Below, piece by piece: positions 19,456-27,388 of a DNA stretch of 62,519 nucleotides. The position numbers and the translations under genes were made by a program. Under the pieces are notes generated by a model. It was not told where the DNA came from, did no database searches, and saw only the letters and a program-made list of their open reading frames with translations. Where the stretch lies: assembly GCA_017577405.1 (NCBI GenBank), contig PIUA01000029.1:1-62519 (forward strand), in the 5' to 3' direction. Position 1 is the first letter of the stretch, and each line of letters begins with the position of its first letter. The stretch is from Bacillota bacterium. Lineage in GTDB: Bacteria; Bacillota; Limnochordia; Limnochordales; Limnochordaceae.

Positions 19456-19683
19456 ATGGGTGGATACCTCCTCCCCCTCATCGCCTGGTTGGCCGTTTCG
19501 GCCTACGGGACGAGCCTGATCTTCCGGGAGCTGCAGCCGAGCCTCCGGCGCCTGCGCGGCTTCCGGGCGGTGGGTGCGCCCGTGCCAGCGCTGGAGGCCC
19601 TGGGCGTGTGGGGCGTGGGCGTGGGCGGGAGCTTGGCCTGGACCACGCTTCTTGGGATGACAGCGCTCCGGATCTTTTCGTGA
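19456..19683 (+). CDS. Small two-helix membrane protein, unknown function
   Basis: The 75-residue protein has a hydrophobic N-terminal segment (LLPLIAWLAVSAYG), a basic middle (FRELQPSLRRLRGFR) and a second hydrophobic segment (LGVWGVGVGGSLAW). AAAAGGAGCGGG precedes the ATG at a proper distance. I do not recognise the family. It stands alone between the divergent histidine kinase gene and icd. It is called a gene because of its ribosome-binding site and plausible membrane topology. Confidence 0.55.
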   Translation: MGGYLLPLIAWLAVSAYGTSLIFRELQPSLRRLRGFRAVGAPVPALEALGVWGVGVGGSLAWTTLLGMTALRIFS

Positions 19684-19830
19684 GCCAGCCCGATCCTCCC
19701 TTCCGTCCCGCCGGGCGGGGCAGGCGCTGTCCCGGGGCAGGAACCACTCCCAGGAGGAAGAAACGATAACTGTTGGTGCGTCAATCGAGGCCTTTTTCGC
19801 GCACATCGGACTCGGCAGGAGGAGATCTGG

Positions 19831-20901
19831 ATGGCTCATCGTGTGACCCTGATCCCGGGGGACGGGACGGGCCCCGAGCTGGTGGAGGCGGCTCGCCGGG
19901 TGATCGACGCCTCGGGGGCTTCCATTGAGTGGGAGGTCCAGGAGGCGGGGGCCGACGTCATGGAGAAGTACGGCACCCCCCTGCCCGACAGCGTCCTCGA
20001 CTCCATCCGGCGCAACCGGGTCGCGCTCAAGGGTCCCATCACCACACCCATCGGCACCGGCTTCCGCAGTGTCAACGTGGCGCTCCGGCATGAGCTGAAC
20101 CTCTACGCGTGCGTCCGGCCCTGCAAGCTTTATCCCGGTGTCCGGTCCCGCTACGACCAGGTGGATCTGGTCATTGTGCGGGAGAACACCGAGGATCTGT
20201 ACGCGGGCGTCGAGTTCGAGGCTGGCAGCCCTGAGGCCCAAACCATCCGCTCTTGGGCCCCTGCCAAGATCCAGGAGGATGCGGCCATCTCCATCAAGCC
20301 CATCTCCCGGACGGGGAGCGAGCGGATCATCCGGTACGCCTTCGAGTACGCGCTGGCCAACAACCGGCGGAAAGTGACCGCGGTGGCCAAGGCCAACATC
20401 ATGAAGTACACCGACGGGCTCTTCTTCCACGTGGGCCGGGAGGTGGCCAAGGAGTACGAGGGCCGGGTGGAGTACGAGGAACGCCTGGTCGACAACATGT
20501 GCATGCAGCTCGTCCTGAAGCCCGAGGCCTACGACGTGCTGGTCATGCCCAACCTGTACGGGGACATCCTGTCCGATGTGGCGGCCGGCCTCGTGGGCGG
20601 CCTGGGGATGGCCCCGGGGGCCAACATCGGCGACGGGGTGGCCCTCTTCGAACCCACCCACGGTTCCGCCCCCAAGTACGCCGGCCTGAACAAGGTGAAC
20701 CCGACGGCCATCATCCTCTCCGGGGTCATGATGCTCCGGCACCTGGGCGAGCGGGAGGCGGCGGACCGGATCGAGCAGGCGGTGGCCCGGGTGATCGCCG
20801 AGGGCAGGTCGGTCACCTATGACCTCAAGGCGGATCCCAACGATCCCACCGCCGTCGGCACCTCCGAGATGGCCGACGCCATTATTGCTGCCATGGCTTG
20901 A
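19831..20901 (+). CDS. icd: Isocitrate dehydrogenase (short, homodimeric type)
   Basis: This enzyme oxidatively decarboxylates isocitrate to 2-oxoglutarate in the TCA cycle. The 356-residue protein has IPGDGTGPE, the substrate loop TGFRSVN followed by the arginine-rich helix, [10 protein letters not shown], and NLYGDILSD. The cofactor motif reads HGSAPKYAG. Lys282-Tyr283 match the Lys-Tyr pair that makes E. coli Icd NADP-specific, and Tyr330 matches a third determinant. The fourth, an arginine, is an alanine here. Cofactor choice is therefore uncertain despite overall resemblance to short NAD-type enzymes. AGGAGGAG precedes the ATG and a strong hairpin follows the gene. Confidence 0.88.
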   Translation: MAHRVTLIPGDGTGPELVEAARRVIDASGASIEWEVQEAGADVMEKYGTPLPDSVLDSIRRNRVALKGPITTPIGTGFRSVNVALRHELNLYACVRPCKLYPGVRSRYDQVDLVIVRENTEDLYAGVEFEAGSPEAQTIRSWAPAKIQEDAAISIKPISRTGSERIIRYAFEYALANNRRKVTAVAKANIMKYTDGLFFHVGREVAKEYEGRVEYEERLVDNMCMQLVLKPEAYDVLVMPNLYGDILSDVAAGLVGGLGMAPGANIGDGVALFEPTHGSAPKYAGLNKVNPTAIILSGVMMLRHLGEREAADRIEQAVARVIAEGRSVTYDLKADPNDPTAVGTSEMADAIIAAMA

Positions 20902-20915
20902 GTCACCCCAAGCGC

Positions 20916-20949
20916 AGAGAGAGCCCCGGCTCCGGCCGGGGCTCTCTCT
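20916..20949. terminator. Strong hairpin terminator after icd
   Basis: A perfect 15-bp stem (AGAGAGAGCCCCGGC with its complement) closes a TCCG loop directly after icd. Only two or three T residues follow on the plus strand. It lies between convergent icd and ccmC and may serve both. Confidence 0.8.
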
Positions 20950-21047
20950 TTCAGGCGGTCGAAACCTTCCGGGGCCGCCGCCCTCATCCGCTGGGGGCGT
21001 TGCCGCCTGGTCCGGGGGCCGCCAGGGGACGGCCGTGCCCCCCGGGG

Positions 21048-21737
21048 TTACCGCAGGGCCTCGCGAAGCTCCCGGATCCGGCGTTCCAGCCGGAGCTGGC
21101 GGCTGCGGAAGAGGGTCAGGAAGACGTAGAGGGCGGTGTAGGCCAGGACGTTGATCACCAGGGCGTGGACCATGGGCGAGGCGAAGCTGGTCTCCGTCGG
21201 CGAGGGGTGGATGGTCCGCCACCAGACAGCCGACAGGTAGACGATGGGCACATCGATGAAGCCGATGATCCCAAAGATGGCCGCGTACCGGGCTTGCCGC
21301 TCGGCGCCCTCGGTGAGGGAACGGAGGAGTAGGTAGCCCACATAGATGAACCAGAGGATCAGGGTGGTGGTGAGGCGGGGATCCCACGTCCACCACGTGT
21401 TCCAGATGGGGCGCATCCAGAGGGTGCCGCCCATGAGGGTCAAGGTGGTGAAGAGCACCCCCACCTCCGCGGAGGCGTGGGCGATGTGGTCCCAGCGGGG
21501 GGTGCGGGTGATCAGGTAGCCGATGCTGCTGGCGGCCACCACGAAGAAGGCGAAAAAGGCATTCCAGGCCGAGGCCACGTGGAAGTAGAAGATCCGCTGG
21601 ACATCGCCCATGGTCCGCTCCGGCGGGGCGTAGACCAGGGCAAAGTACAGGCCCAAAAGGATCAAGAGCGCGGTGATCAGGCCCAGCCAGCGGGGCGGTG
21701 ACCAGGAGCCGGGGGCTGAAGGGGATTGGACCGTCAC
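21048..21737 (-). CDS. ccmC: Cytochrome c maturation protein CcmC
   Basis: CcmC presents heme to CcmE in System I cytochrome c maturation. The 229-residue protein has six membrane helices and two conserved histidines, in FYFHVASAW and SPMVHALV. The tryptophan-rich WWTWDPRLTTTL motif that binds heme outside the membrane is intact. The GTG at 21737 follows AGGAGG by eight bases. The open frame extends to 21878, but that would add 47 residues without family character. It is divergent from the DtxR-family gene and lies 1.1 kb from ccmE. Confidence 0.92.
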   Translation of the reverse strand: MTVQSPSAPGSWSPPRWLGLITALLILLGLYFALVYAPPERTMGDVQRIFYFHVASAWNAFFAFFVVAASSIGYLITRTPRWDHIAHASAEVGVLFTTLTLMGGTLWMRPIWNTWWTWDPRLTTTLILWFIYVGYLLLRSLTEGAERQARYAAIFGIIGFIDVPIVYLSAVWWRTIHPSPTETSFASPMVHALVINVLAYTALYVFLTLFRSRQLRLERRIRELREALR

Positions 21738-21892
21738 GTGGAACGCCTCCTGCAAAGGCCGGCGAAGCCGGGACCATGGCATGTACGGGACCAGTATAGC
21801 ACACGCCCGGTGGGGGAGCACCCGCGCGCCGCCGGCGCTGGTCGGAGGAGTGAGGCCGTGGTAAGATGAACGGTGCAAGGGGAGGGAGTGCC

Positions 21893-22564
21893 GTGGCGCT
21901 CAGCCGCTCCGTGGAGGACTATCTCGCCGCCATTTACCGGGCCACGCTCAAGAACGGCACGGCGACCACCAGCGAGATCGCCCGCCGGCTCAACGTCTCG
22001 GCTGCTTCCACGACCCACATGTTCCAGCGGTTGGCCCAGGAGGGTTTGGTCCGGTACAAGGAGTACTCGGGGGTGTCCCTTACCAAGGCCGGTGAGGCCG
22101 CCGCTTTGGACATCATCCGACGTCATCGGCTGGCCGAACGGTTCCTGACCGACGTGTTGGAGATCCCTTGGGACCGGGTCGACGCGTTGGCCCATCGGAT
22201 GGAGCACGCCCTCCCTGCCGAAGTGATTCAAGGGTTTGCCCGGATCCTGGACAATCCGACCACCTGCCCGCATGGCTACCCCATTCCCGATGCCGAGGGG
22301 AATGTGGCGCCCCTCCATGACTTCCTGCTGCAGGAGGCGGAAGAGGGGCAGGAGTTCGTCATCACGCGGGTGGACGAGGAGGATCCGGAGCTCCTGCGCT
22401 ATCTGGCGGAGGTGGGCATGACGCCCGGCCAGCAGATCCGGGTGATCCGCAAGCCTCCCTTCGACGAGCCCATGGTGCTCCAGGTGGGGAGTGAAGAGCG
22501 GACGGTCGGTTCCCGGATCGCCCAGGCCGTCTACGTGCGCGAGCCGGAGACGGCCCCGGCCTAG
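21893..22564 (+). CDS. DtxR/MntR-family metal-dependent repressor
   Basis: The 223-residue protein has an N-terminal winged helix (SVEDYLAAIYRA, NVSAASTTHMFQRLAQEGLV), the metal-binding and dimerisation domain with HRLAERFLTDVLEIPW and HRMEHALP, and a C-terminal SH3/FeoA-like domain (about 150-220). Such proteins repress iron or manganese genes when metal is bound. The GTG at 21893 has GGAGGG six bases upstream. The next gene downstream is ccmE behind its own promoter, so a link between metal status and cytochrome maturation is possible. Whether iron or manganese is sensed cannot be decided. Confidence 0.9.
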   Translation: MALSRSVEDYLAAIYRATLKNGTATTSEIARRLNVSAASTTHMFQRLAQEGLVRYKEYSGVSLTKAGEAAALDIIRRHRLAERFLTDVLEIPWDRVDALAHRMEHALPAEVIQGFARILDNPTTCPHGYPIPDAEGNVAPLHDFLLQEAEEGQEFVITRVDEEDPELLRYLAEVGMTPGQQIRVIRKPPFDEPMVLQVGSEERTVGSRIAQAVYVREPETAPA

Positions 22565-22583
22565 CCCATCCCGGGGCCTCCGA

Positions 22584-22627
22584 TTGACCAGGCGGGGTCA
22601 GGTTCTTATAATACGAGCGAATCTCGT
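22584..22627 (+). promoter_or_regulatory. Promoter and possible operator of ccmE-ccmD
   Basis: TTGACC at 22584-22589 and a perfect TATAAT at 22607-22612 are separated by 17 bases. An inverted repeat, ACGAG-CGAAT-CTCGT (22613-22627), starts one base after the -10 box and is well placed for a repressor. The DtxR-family gene directly upstream is a candidate, without direct support. Confidence 0.75.
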
Positions 22628-22675
22628 TAAGAACACGCGTCGCCGCTAGGGCTGCGCTTTTGGGGAGGCGCTCGG

Positions 22676-23074
22676 GTGAACCGGAAGATCCGCTTGGCCA
22701 TCGTCGGCGCACTCTTTGTGGCAGCGCTCGGGTACCTCATCTCCACGGCCATCGCCAACACGGGGATGTACTACTACACCGTGGCCGAGGCCGTCGCCCT
22801 GAGGCCCGAGCTGGAAGGCCGGTTTCTGCGCATCAACGGCGAGGTGGCGCCGGACACCATCCAGTGGGACCCCGTGGGCATGGTGCTCACCTTCGAGGTG
22901 CAGGAAGGGGGCCACCGGATTCCGGCCGTCTACCACGGCGCGCGGCCGGACACCTTCGCCGCCGGGGCGCCCATTATCGTCGAGGGCCGTTGGGAGGCGA
23001 GCGGCACCTTGGTGGCCGAGCAGCTCTTGATGCAGTGCCCGGCCCACTACGAGCCGGCCCTGCCCAACGCCTGA
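22676..23074 (+). CDS. ccmE: Heme chaperone CcmE, cysteine (CxxxY) variant
   Basis: CcmE holds heme covalently outside the membrane on its way to apocytochrome c. The 132-residue protein has one N-terminal membrane anchor (RLAIVGALFVAALGYLI) and an OB-fold domain (GRFLRINGEV, GMVLTFEVQEG, RIPAVYHGARPDTF). In the classical protein heme binds a histidine in an HxxxY motif. Here the same place reads CPAHY, a CxxxY motif. This variant is known from some archaea and sulfate reducers that lack CcmH. The GTG start follows GGGGAGG. CcmD follows 37 bases downstream. Confidence 0.88.
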   Translation: MNRKIRLAIVGALFVAALGYLISTAIANTGMYYYTVAEAVALRPELEGRFLRINGEVAPDTIQWDPVGMVLTFEVQEGGHRIPAVYHGARPDTFAAGAPIIVEGRWEASGTLVAEQLLMQCPAHYEPALPNA

Positions 23075-23111
23075 GCAGGAGCGTGCCAGACCCGCGGAGG
23101 AGGAAGGCCGC

Positions 23112-23264
23112 TTGTCCTTCTTAGTCGCTGCGTACCTGTTGCTCTGGGTGATTCTCTTCGGCTACCTCATCCGGTTGGGTCAGCGCCAGCGGGAGCTGGG
23201 CCGCCAGTTGGAAGCTTTGGAGCGGGCCCTCCAGGCGGAGCAGGCCCACCAGCGGGAGGCCTGA
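23112..23264 (+). CDS. ccmD: CcmD-like small membrane protein
   Basis: A 50-residue protein starts at a TTG preceded by GGAGGAGGAAGG. It has one membrane helix (FLVAAYLLLWVILFGYLI) followed by a basic, helical tail (RLGQRQRELGRQLEALERAL). This is the size, topology and charge pattern of CcmD, which helps release holo-CcmE from CcmABC. CcmD proteins are very divergent, so the call rests on shape and on the ccmE gene directly upstream. Confidence 0.75.
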   Translation: MSFLVAAYLLLWVILFGYLIRLGQRQRELGRQLEALERALQAEQAHQREA

Positions 23265-23352
23265 GCTGGAGGCGCCCTCGAGCTGAACCGTCCTCGACCA
23301 GCGCTCGGAGCCGGGCGCTGGTCTTCGCCGCGCCCATGGATGCGCCCTTCTC

Positions 23353-23376
23353 GGCCCTGGGATCGGTCCCAGGGCC
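23353..23376 (+). terminator. Terminator after ccmE-ccmD
   Basis: A perfect 10-bp GC-rich stem (GGCCCTGGGA with its complement, loop TCGG) is followed by TTTCC. A weaker 8-bp stem (ACCAGCGC with GCGCTGGT) lies 50 bases upstream. Together they separate ccmED from csoR. Confidence 0.7.
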
Positions 23377-23466
23377 TTTCCGTGTGGCTGGCCGGGCCGT
23401 CGCACGGGACCCCGCCACCCTCCGCGGAGCCAGGTTCGAGGCACGCTTGGCGCCGGGGGTATCACC

Positions 23467-23524
23467 TTGACAATCGCCTTTTAGACTCATACCATGGATA
23501 TGACCATATACCGGTAGATGGTAT
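23467..23524 (+). promoter_or_regulatory. csoR promoter with overlapping CsoR-type operator
   Basis: TTGACA (23467-23472) and TACCAT (23490-23495) are 17 bases apart. The -10 box lies in ATACCAT (23489-23495), which has a perfect inverted partner ATGGTAT at 23518-23524. A closer pair, ATACC-7-GGTAT, covers 23508-23524. ATACC/GGTAT arms are typical of CsoR/RcnR-family operators, so autoregulation is very likely. Confidence 0.75.
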
Positions 23525-23543
23525 CTTCGAGGAGGTTGGAGCC

Positions 23544-23855
23544 ATGGCGGGCCAGGCCGGCCAGCGGCCTCACGGCGGCCACGGGGAGTACCGGGAGCGG
23601 GACAAGAAGGCTCTGACCCAGCGCCTCCGGCGGATCGAAGGGCAGATCCGGGGGATTCAACGGATGATCGAGGAAGACGCGTCCTGCGTCGACATCCTGA
23701 TCCAGGTGTCGGCGGCCCGGGCGGCCCTGGAGAAAGTAGGGCTCCTGCTCCTGGAAGACCACACCCGCGGCTGCGTGGCCCGGGCCGTCCACGAAGATGG
23801 CAGCCAGGAGGCCATCGACGAGCTGATGGATGCCATCGCCCAGTTCATCCGCTGA
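23544..23855 (+). CDS. csoR: CsoR-family copper/persulfide-sensing repressor
   Basis: The 103-residue all-helical repressor has the Cu(I) site of CsoR: Cys in DASCVDIL, then His 25 residues later and Cys four residues after that (DHTRGC). This is the same spacing as in the M. tuberculosis protein. A His-rich N-terminus (RPHGGHGEY) precedes the core. The ATG at 23544 is preceded by GGAGG. No copper ATPase is nearby. Two TauE/SafE half-genes follow, a context more typical of the persulfide sensor CstR, although CstR usually lacks the ligand histidine. The copper assignment therefore rests on residues and the sulfur alternative on context. Confidence 0.88.
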   Translation: MAGQAGQRPHGGHGEYRERDKKALTQRLRRIEGQIRGIQRMIEEDASCVDILIQVSAARAALEKVGLLLLEDHTRGCVARAVHEDGSQEAIDELMDAIAQFIR

Positions 23856-23910
23856 CCTTGCCTCAGGAGCGCCTTGATCCTGCCTGAGGGCCTCTTTCCC
23901 GGGGAAGGGT

Positions 23911-24282
23911 ATGGGGGGAGGGAGGCCTGTGGAGCGAGGCACCCTGGGCCCGGCCGTCGGTCTGCTGGTGGGCCTGCTGAACGGCTTGCTGGCCGCGGGG
24001 TCCACCCTTCTGGTCCCAGCCTTGGTGGACGTCCTGCACCTGGAGCAGCGGGTGGCCCACGGCACCTCATTGGTGGTCATCCTCATCACGTCCACCATCA
24101 GCCTCTTCTTCTACCAGCTGGGCGCTTCCGTTCCGCTGGCGGAGGCCTGGCCCCTGGCCGCTGGCAGTGCGGCCGGGGGGCTTCTGGGCGCATGGCTCAC
24201 GCCCCGCCTGCCCAACCGGCTCCTCCGCCGGCTCTTCGCGGCGGTGGTGGTGGTGGCCGGTTTCCGGATGGTGACGGGCTGA
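23911..24282 (+). CDS. TauE/SafE half-transporter, first half
   Basis: The 123-residue membrane protein has four helices and matches one repeat of the TauE/SafE family of sulfite/sulfonate exporters (GLLVGLLNGLLAAGSTLLVPALV, then HGTSLVVILITS). Full-length members have two such repeats in one chain. Here the second repeat is a separate gene whose ATG overlaps this stop (TGATG). The pair probably assembles into one transporter. It follows csoR by 55 bases and probably shares its promoter. The substrate is unknown. Confidence 0.82.
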   Translation: MGGGRPVERGTLGPAVGLLVGLLNGLLAAGSTLLVPALVDVLHLEQRVAHGTSLVVILITSTISLFFYQLGASVPLAEAWPLAAGSAAGGLLGAWLTPRLPNRLLRRLFAAVVVVAGFRMVTG

Positions 24283-24665
24283 TGGGGCCGCTAGTGGGGG
24301 CCGCCCTGGGGGTGGCCATGGGTGTGTTGAGCGGCCTGGGGGTGGGTGGGGGCAAGCTGGTCGTTCCTGTCCTGGTCCTCTTCTTGGGCTTCACCCAGCA
24401 GACAGCCCAGGGCGCGGTCCTCCTGGCCTTCCTGCCCCTGGCGGCGCTGGCCGCTTTCCAGCACTGGCGGCAGGGCACCTTCGACGGGGCCGTCGCCCGG
24501 CGGGTCTTCCCAACGGCTGTCGTGGGCGCGGCCCTTGGCGCGCTCCTGGCCCAGCGGGTGGACCCCAGTGGCCTCCGCACGGCCTACGGGCTCTTCCTTA
24601 TAGCCATGGGCCTCTACCAGTGGGTCGTCCCGGGAGGGGAGGCCAGGGCCGAGGCGAAGCCCTAA
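24282..24665 (+). CDS. TauE/SafE half-transporter, second half
   Basis: The 127-residue protein has four helices with the TauE/SafE repeat pattern (GVLSGLGVGGGKLVVPVLVLFLGFTQQTAQGAVLL). It starts with an ATG that shares its A with the stop of the preceding half-gene, so translation is coupled. Both halves have intact starts and ends and keep their conserved glycine-rich helix hairpins. A designed two-gene transporter is therefore more likely than a recently broken gene. A frameshift would be the alternative. Confidence 0.8.
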   Translation: MGPLVGAALGVAMGVLSGLGVGGGKLVVPVLVLFLGFTQQTAQGAVLLAFLPLAALAAFQHWRQGTFDGAVARRVFPTAVVGAALGALLAQRVDPSGLRTAYGLFLIAMGLYQWVVPGGEARAEAKP

Positions 24666-24706
24666 AGGGGGCCGCCGGCGAGGCGGCCGGAGGAGGGGGC
24701 GAGGGC

Positions 24707-25708
24707 ATGCGCCAGGTGGGCCTGGTGGCCATCCAGCAGCGGCTGGAGCCAGAGGAGTACGCGGACCTCTCTCGGTTGGAGCGGCGGCTGGCGGCGCTGG
24801 TGGAGGAGGGCTTGGGCCAGCTCCCCGGGGATCTGCCCACCCTGGTGGCCTTCCCGGAAGACACGGGCACCCTCCTGGCCTTTGCGGAGGACGGCGACCT
24901 GCTCACCGCCCACGGGGAGCTCGCGGCGGCGGTGCGGGCCCTGGCCCTGCGGCACCTGTGGGGGGCCCTCCGGCTCCGCCTCACCCGACGGGTGAGCACC
25001 ATCCGGGCCCTCTTTCTGGAGCGGGCGGCCCGGGCCCATCAGGCGTACGTGGAGCTCTTCGGGGGCCTCGCCCGGCGGTACGGCTGTTACCTGGTGGCCG
25101 GGAGCGGCGTCTTCCCCGACCATCGCCTGGAAGACGGCCAAGCTCGCCTGCTCCCGGGCCCTCACGTCTACAACACCAGCTACCTCTTCGACCCCGACGG
25201 CCGGGTGGTGGCCAGCCAGAAGAAAGTCCATCTGGTGGAGCTGGAAGGGGAGGGCTACCTGGACCTCACCCCCGCGCCCCTTGAGGCGCTCACGGTGGTG
25301 CCCACGCCCGTGGGCCGGGTAGGGGTCGCCATCTGCTTCGATGCCTTCCACGAGGATGTGCTCCAGCGCCTGCAGGCGCAGGGCGTCCAGATCCTGGTCC
25401 AGCCTTCGGCCAACCCCCGGGTCTGGGACGAGTGGCAGCGGGACGACTGGGTTCGGGGCGCCTGGGCGGCGGTGCTGGCCCACCCGGGATGCCCCCTCTA
25501 CGCGGTCAACCCCATGCTGGTTGGTTCCCTCTTCGACTTGGGCTTCGAGGGTCAATCGGGAATCTTCACAGGGCATCCCGCCCTCGGGCGGGAGGCGGGC
25601 TACGCCGGCCGGCCCGCCCGGCCGGGGGTGCTCGCCCTGGCCCGGAGCTGGCAAGAGGGCGAGGTGCTGGCCGTCGCCGTGCCCCACCCCGACGAGGTGC
25701 CCCTTTGA
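24707..25708 (+). CDS. Carbon-nitrogen hydrolase (nitrilase superfamily)
   Basis: The 333-residue protein carries the Glu-Lys-Cys triad of the nitrilase superfamily: Glu51 in AFPED, Lys172/173 in SQKKVHLVE, and Cys210 in VAICFDAFHED. Members hydrolyse amides, ureides or nitriles. The branch cannot be identified, and an inserted helical stretch around residues 60-120 is longer than in simple amidases. The ATG at 24707 follows GGAGGAGGGGG. A peptide-type importer gene set follows after a terminator-like hairpin, and a link between imported amides and this hydrolase is speculative. Confidence 0.82.
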   Translation: MRQVGLVAIQQRLEPEEYADLSRLERRLAALVEEGLGQLPGDLPTLVAFPEDTGTLLAFAEDGDLLTAHGELAAAVRALALRHLWGALRLRLTRRVSTIRALFLERAARAHQAYVELFGGLARRYGCYLVAGSGVFPDHRLEDGQARLLPGPHVYNTSYLFDPDGRVVASQKKVHLVELEGEGYLDLTPAPLEALTVVPTPVGRVGVAICFDAFHEDVLQRLQAQGVQILVQPSANPRVWDEWQRDDWVRGAWAAVLAHPGCPLYAVNPMLVGSLFDLGFEGQSGIFTGHPALGREAGYAGRPARPGVLALARSWQEGEVLAVAVPHPDEVPL

Positions 25709-25784
25709 GCCACAGGACGCCCTTTCTGAGCCGATTTGTCGTCTGGTGACAGGAGTTTCAGACCTGCGCAGCGAAACGGGCAAG

Positions 25785-25818
25785 GAAGATGGGATCGATT
25801 CCCATCTTCATTTTCTTT
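25785..25818 (+). terminator. Terminator-like hairpin before the ABC importer
   Basis: GAAGATGGGA and its perfect complement close a five-base loop (stem 25785-25794 with 25800-25809), followed by ATTTTCTTT. It lies directly before the ribosome-binding site of the binding-protein gene. It could end the nitrilase transcript or act as an attenuator for the importer. Confidence 0.65.
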
Positions 25819-25829
25819 CGGAAAGGAGC

Positions 25830-27374
25830 ATGCCCGTGCGACGCAGGCTGGCTGTGGTATGGCGTTCCGTGGCGTCCGTGAGCCTGCTGGTGCTCACCGC
25901 CCTGACCCTCCCAGCTCAAGCTGCCGCGCCTGCCGACACGCTGGTCGTAGGCATTGATGAGGATGCCATCACCTTGGATCCCATGAACTTCCGCCACCGG
26001 CAGACGGAGACCATTCTGCGGAACATCTACGACGGGCTGGTCACCCGGACCCCCGATATGGAAATTGTCCCGGAACTGGCCGAATCGTGGGAGCAGGTGG
26101 ATGAGACCACCTGGATCTTCCGACTGCGCCGAGGTGTGACCTTTCACGACGGAACACCGTTCACCGCCGCCGATGCCGCCTACAGCATCAACCGCACCGT
26201 GAAAGAAGGGGCCATGGGAGGCCAGACCTCGCCGCGCCAGGGACTTCTGGGGAACGTCATCGGGGCGGAGGCACTGGATGAGTACACCCTCAAGATCGAG
26301 ACCGATGGACCGTGGCCGGCCCTCCTCTCTTTCCTCCCCTTCCACCTGATGGTGCCCGCCGCCACGGGCGACGGGTTGATTGAGCAGCCCATCGGAACCG
26401 GGCCCTTCCGCTTTGTGGAGTGGCAGCGGGGTCAGCGGGTGGTGCTGGAACGGTACGACGGGTACTACGGCGGCTCCCCGGAGCTCCCGCCCGTGGGGCC
26501 CGCGCAGGTGCGGCGGGTGATCTTCCAGGTCCTGCCCGAGCCGGCGACCCGTCTTGCCGCCTTGCGGGCCGGCGAGATCGACATCATGGTCGACGTGCCC
26601 GTCGATCAGATGGGCGCCATCGAGGCCGACCCCAACCTGGAACTCCTCGCGGTCAACGGGACCCGGAGCTTCTTCATGGAGATGAACGTCCAGAAGCCGC
26701 CCTTCACCGACCCCCGGGTGCGGCAGGCCATCAACTACGCGGTGGATGTCCAGGCCATCGTGGACGGGGTCCTCAACGGCTTGGCCACCCGCACGCCCAC
26801 CCTCCTGTCGCCCCAGGCCTTCGCCTTCGACGACAGCCTGGAGCCCTACCCCTACGATCCCGAGCGGGCCCGGGCCCTGCTGGAGGAGGCCGGTGTGGGG
26901 CGGGGGTTCGCCATGACCATCGACACCATGCCGGACAACCGCTCGGCCGCCGAGGTGATCGCCTTCTACCTCCAGCAAGTGGGCATCCAGGCCCAGGTCC
27001 AGACCTGGGGCGATTACGGCGCCATGATCGACGCCATCCGCCGGGGGGATCGGGACGCCTGGGTCGACTCGTGGGGGAACGCCACCCTCGATCCCAGCGA
27101 CATCGCGGAGCCCAAGCTCCAGACGGGCGGCCGGGGGAACTACAGCGGCTATTCCAACCCCCGGGTGGATGAGCTCCTCGCCCTCGCGGCGCGCAGCAGC
27201 GACCCGGCTGCCCGGGAGGCGGCCTACCGGGAGGTCCAGCAGATCATCTACGACGAAGCCCCCATGCTCTTCGGGTGGGTCGCCCAGGACCTCTACGCCA
27301 TCAACCGGCGGGTGGAGGGCTGGCGGCCCAGCCCCGACAGCCGGATCAACCTCCACGACGCGGTGAAGCGTTAG
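25830..27374 (+). CDS. ABC transporter substrate-binding protein (peptide/nickel family)
   Basis: The 514-residue SBP_bac_5-type protein binds oligopeptides, nickel chelates or similar ligands outside the cell. It has a Sec signal peptide (basic RRRLAVVWR, then a hydrophobic core ending PAQAAAPAD) and landmarks such as LDPMNFRH, IVPELAESWE, FRLRRGVTFHDG and IGTGPFRF. There is no lipobox cysteine, although Firmicute binding proteins are usually lipoproteins. AAAGGAG is only one base from the ATG, so the GTG at 25836 may be the start. Two permease genes follow after a stem-loop. Confidence 0.9.
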   Translation: MPVRRRLAVVWRSVASVSLLVLTALTLPAQAAAPADTLVVGIDEDAITLDPMNFRHRQTETILRNIYDGLVTRTPDMEIVPELAESWEQVDETTWIFRLRRGVTFHDGTPFTAADAAYSINRTVKEGAMGGQTSPRQGLLGNVIGAEALDEYTLKIETDGPWPALLSFLPFHLMVPAATGDGLIEQPIGTGPFRFVEWQRGQRVVLERYDGYYGGSPELPPVGPAQVRRVIFQVLPEPATRLAALRAGEIDIMVDVPVDQMGAIEADPNLELLAVNGTRSFFMEMNVQKPPFTDPRVRQAINYAVDVQAIVDGVLNGLATRTPTLLSPQAFAFDDSLEPYPYDPERARALLEEAGVGRGFAMTIDTMPDNRSAAEVIAFYLQQVGIQAQVQTWGDYGAMIDAIRRGDRDAWVDSWGNATLDPSDIAEPKLQTGGRGNYSGYSNPRVDELLALAARSSDPAAREAAYREVQQIIYDEAPMLFGWVAQDLYAINRRVEGWRPSPDSRINLHDAVKR

Positions 27375-27388
27375 CCCTGGAACCGGAG

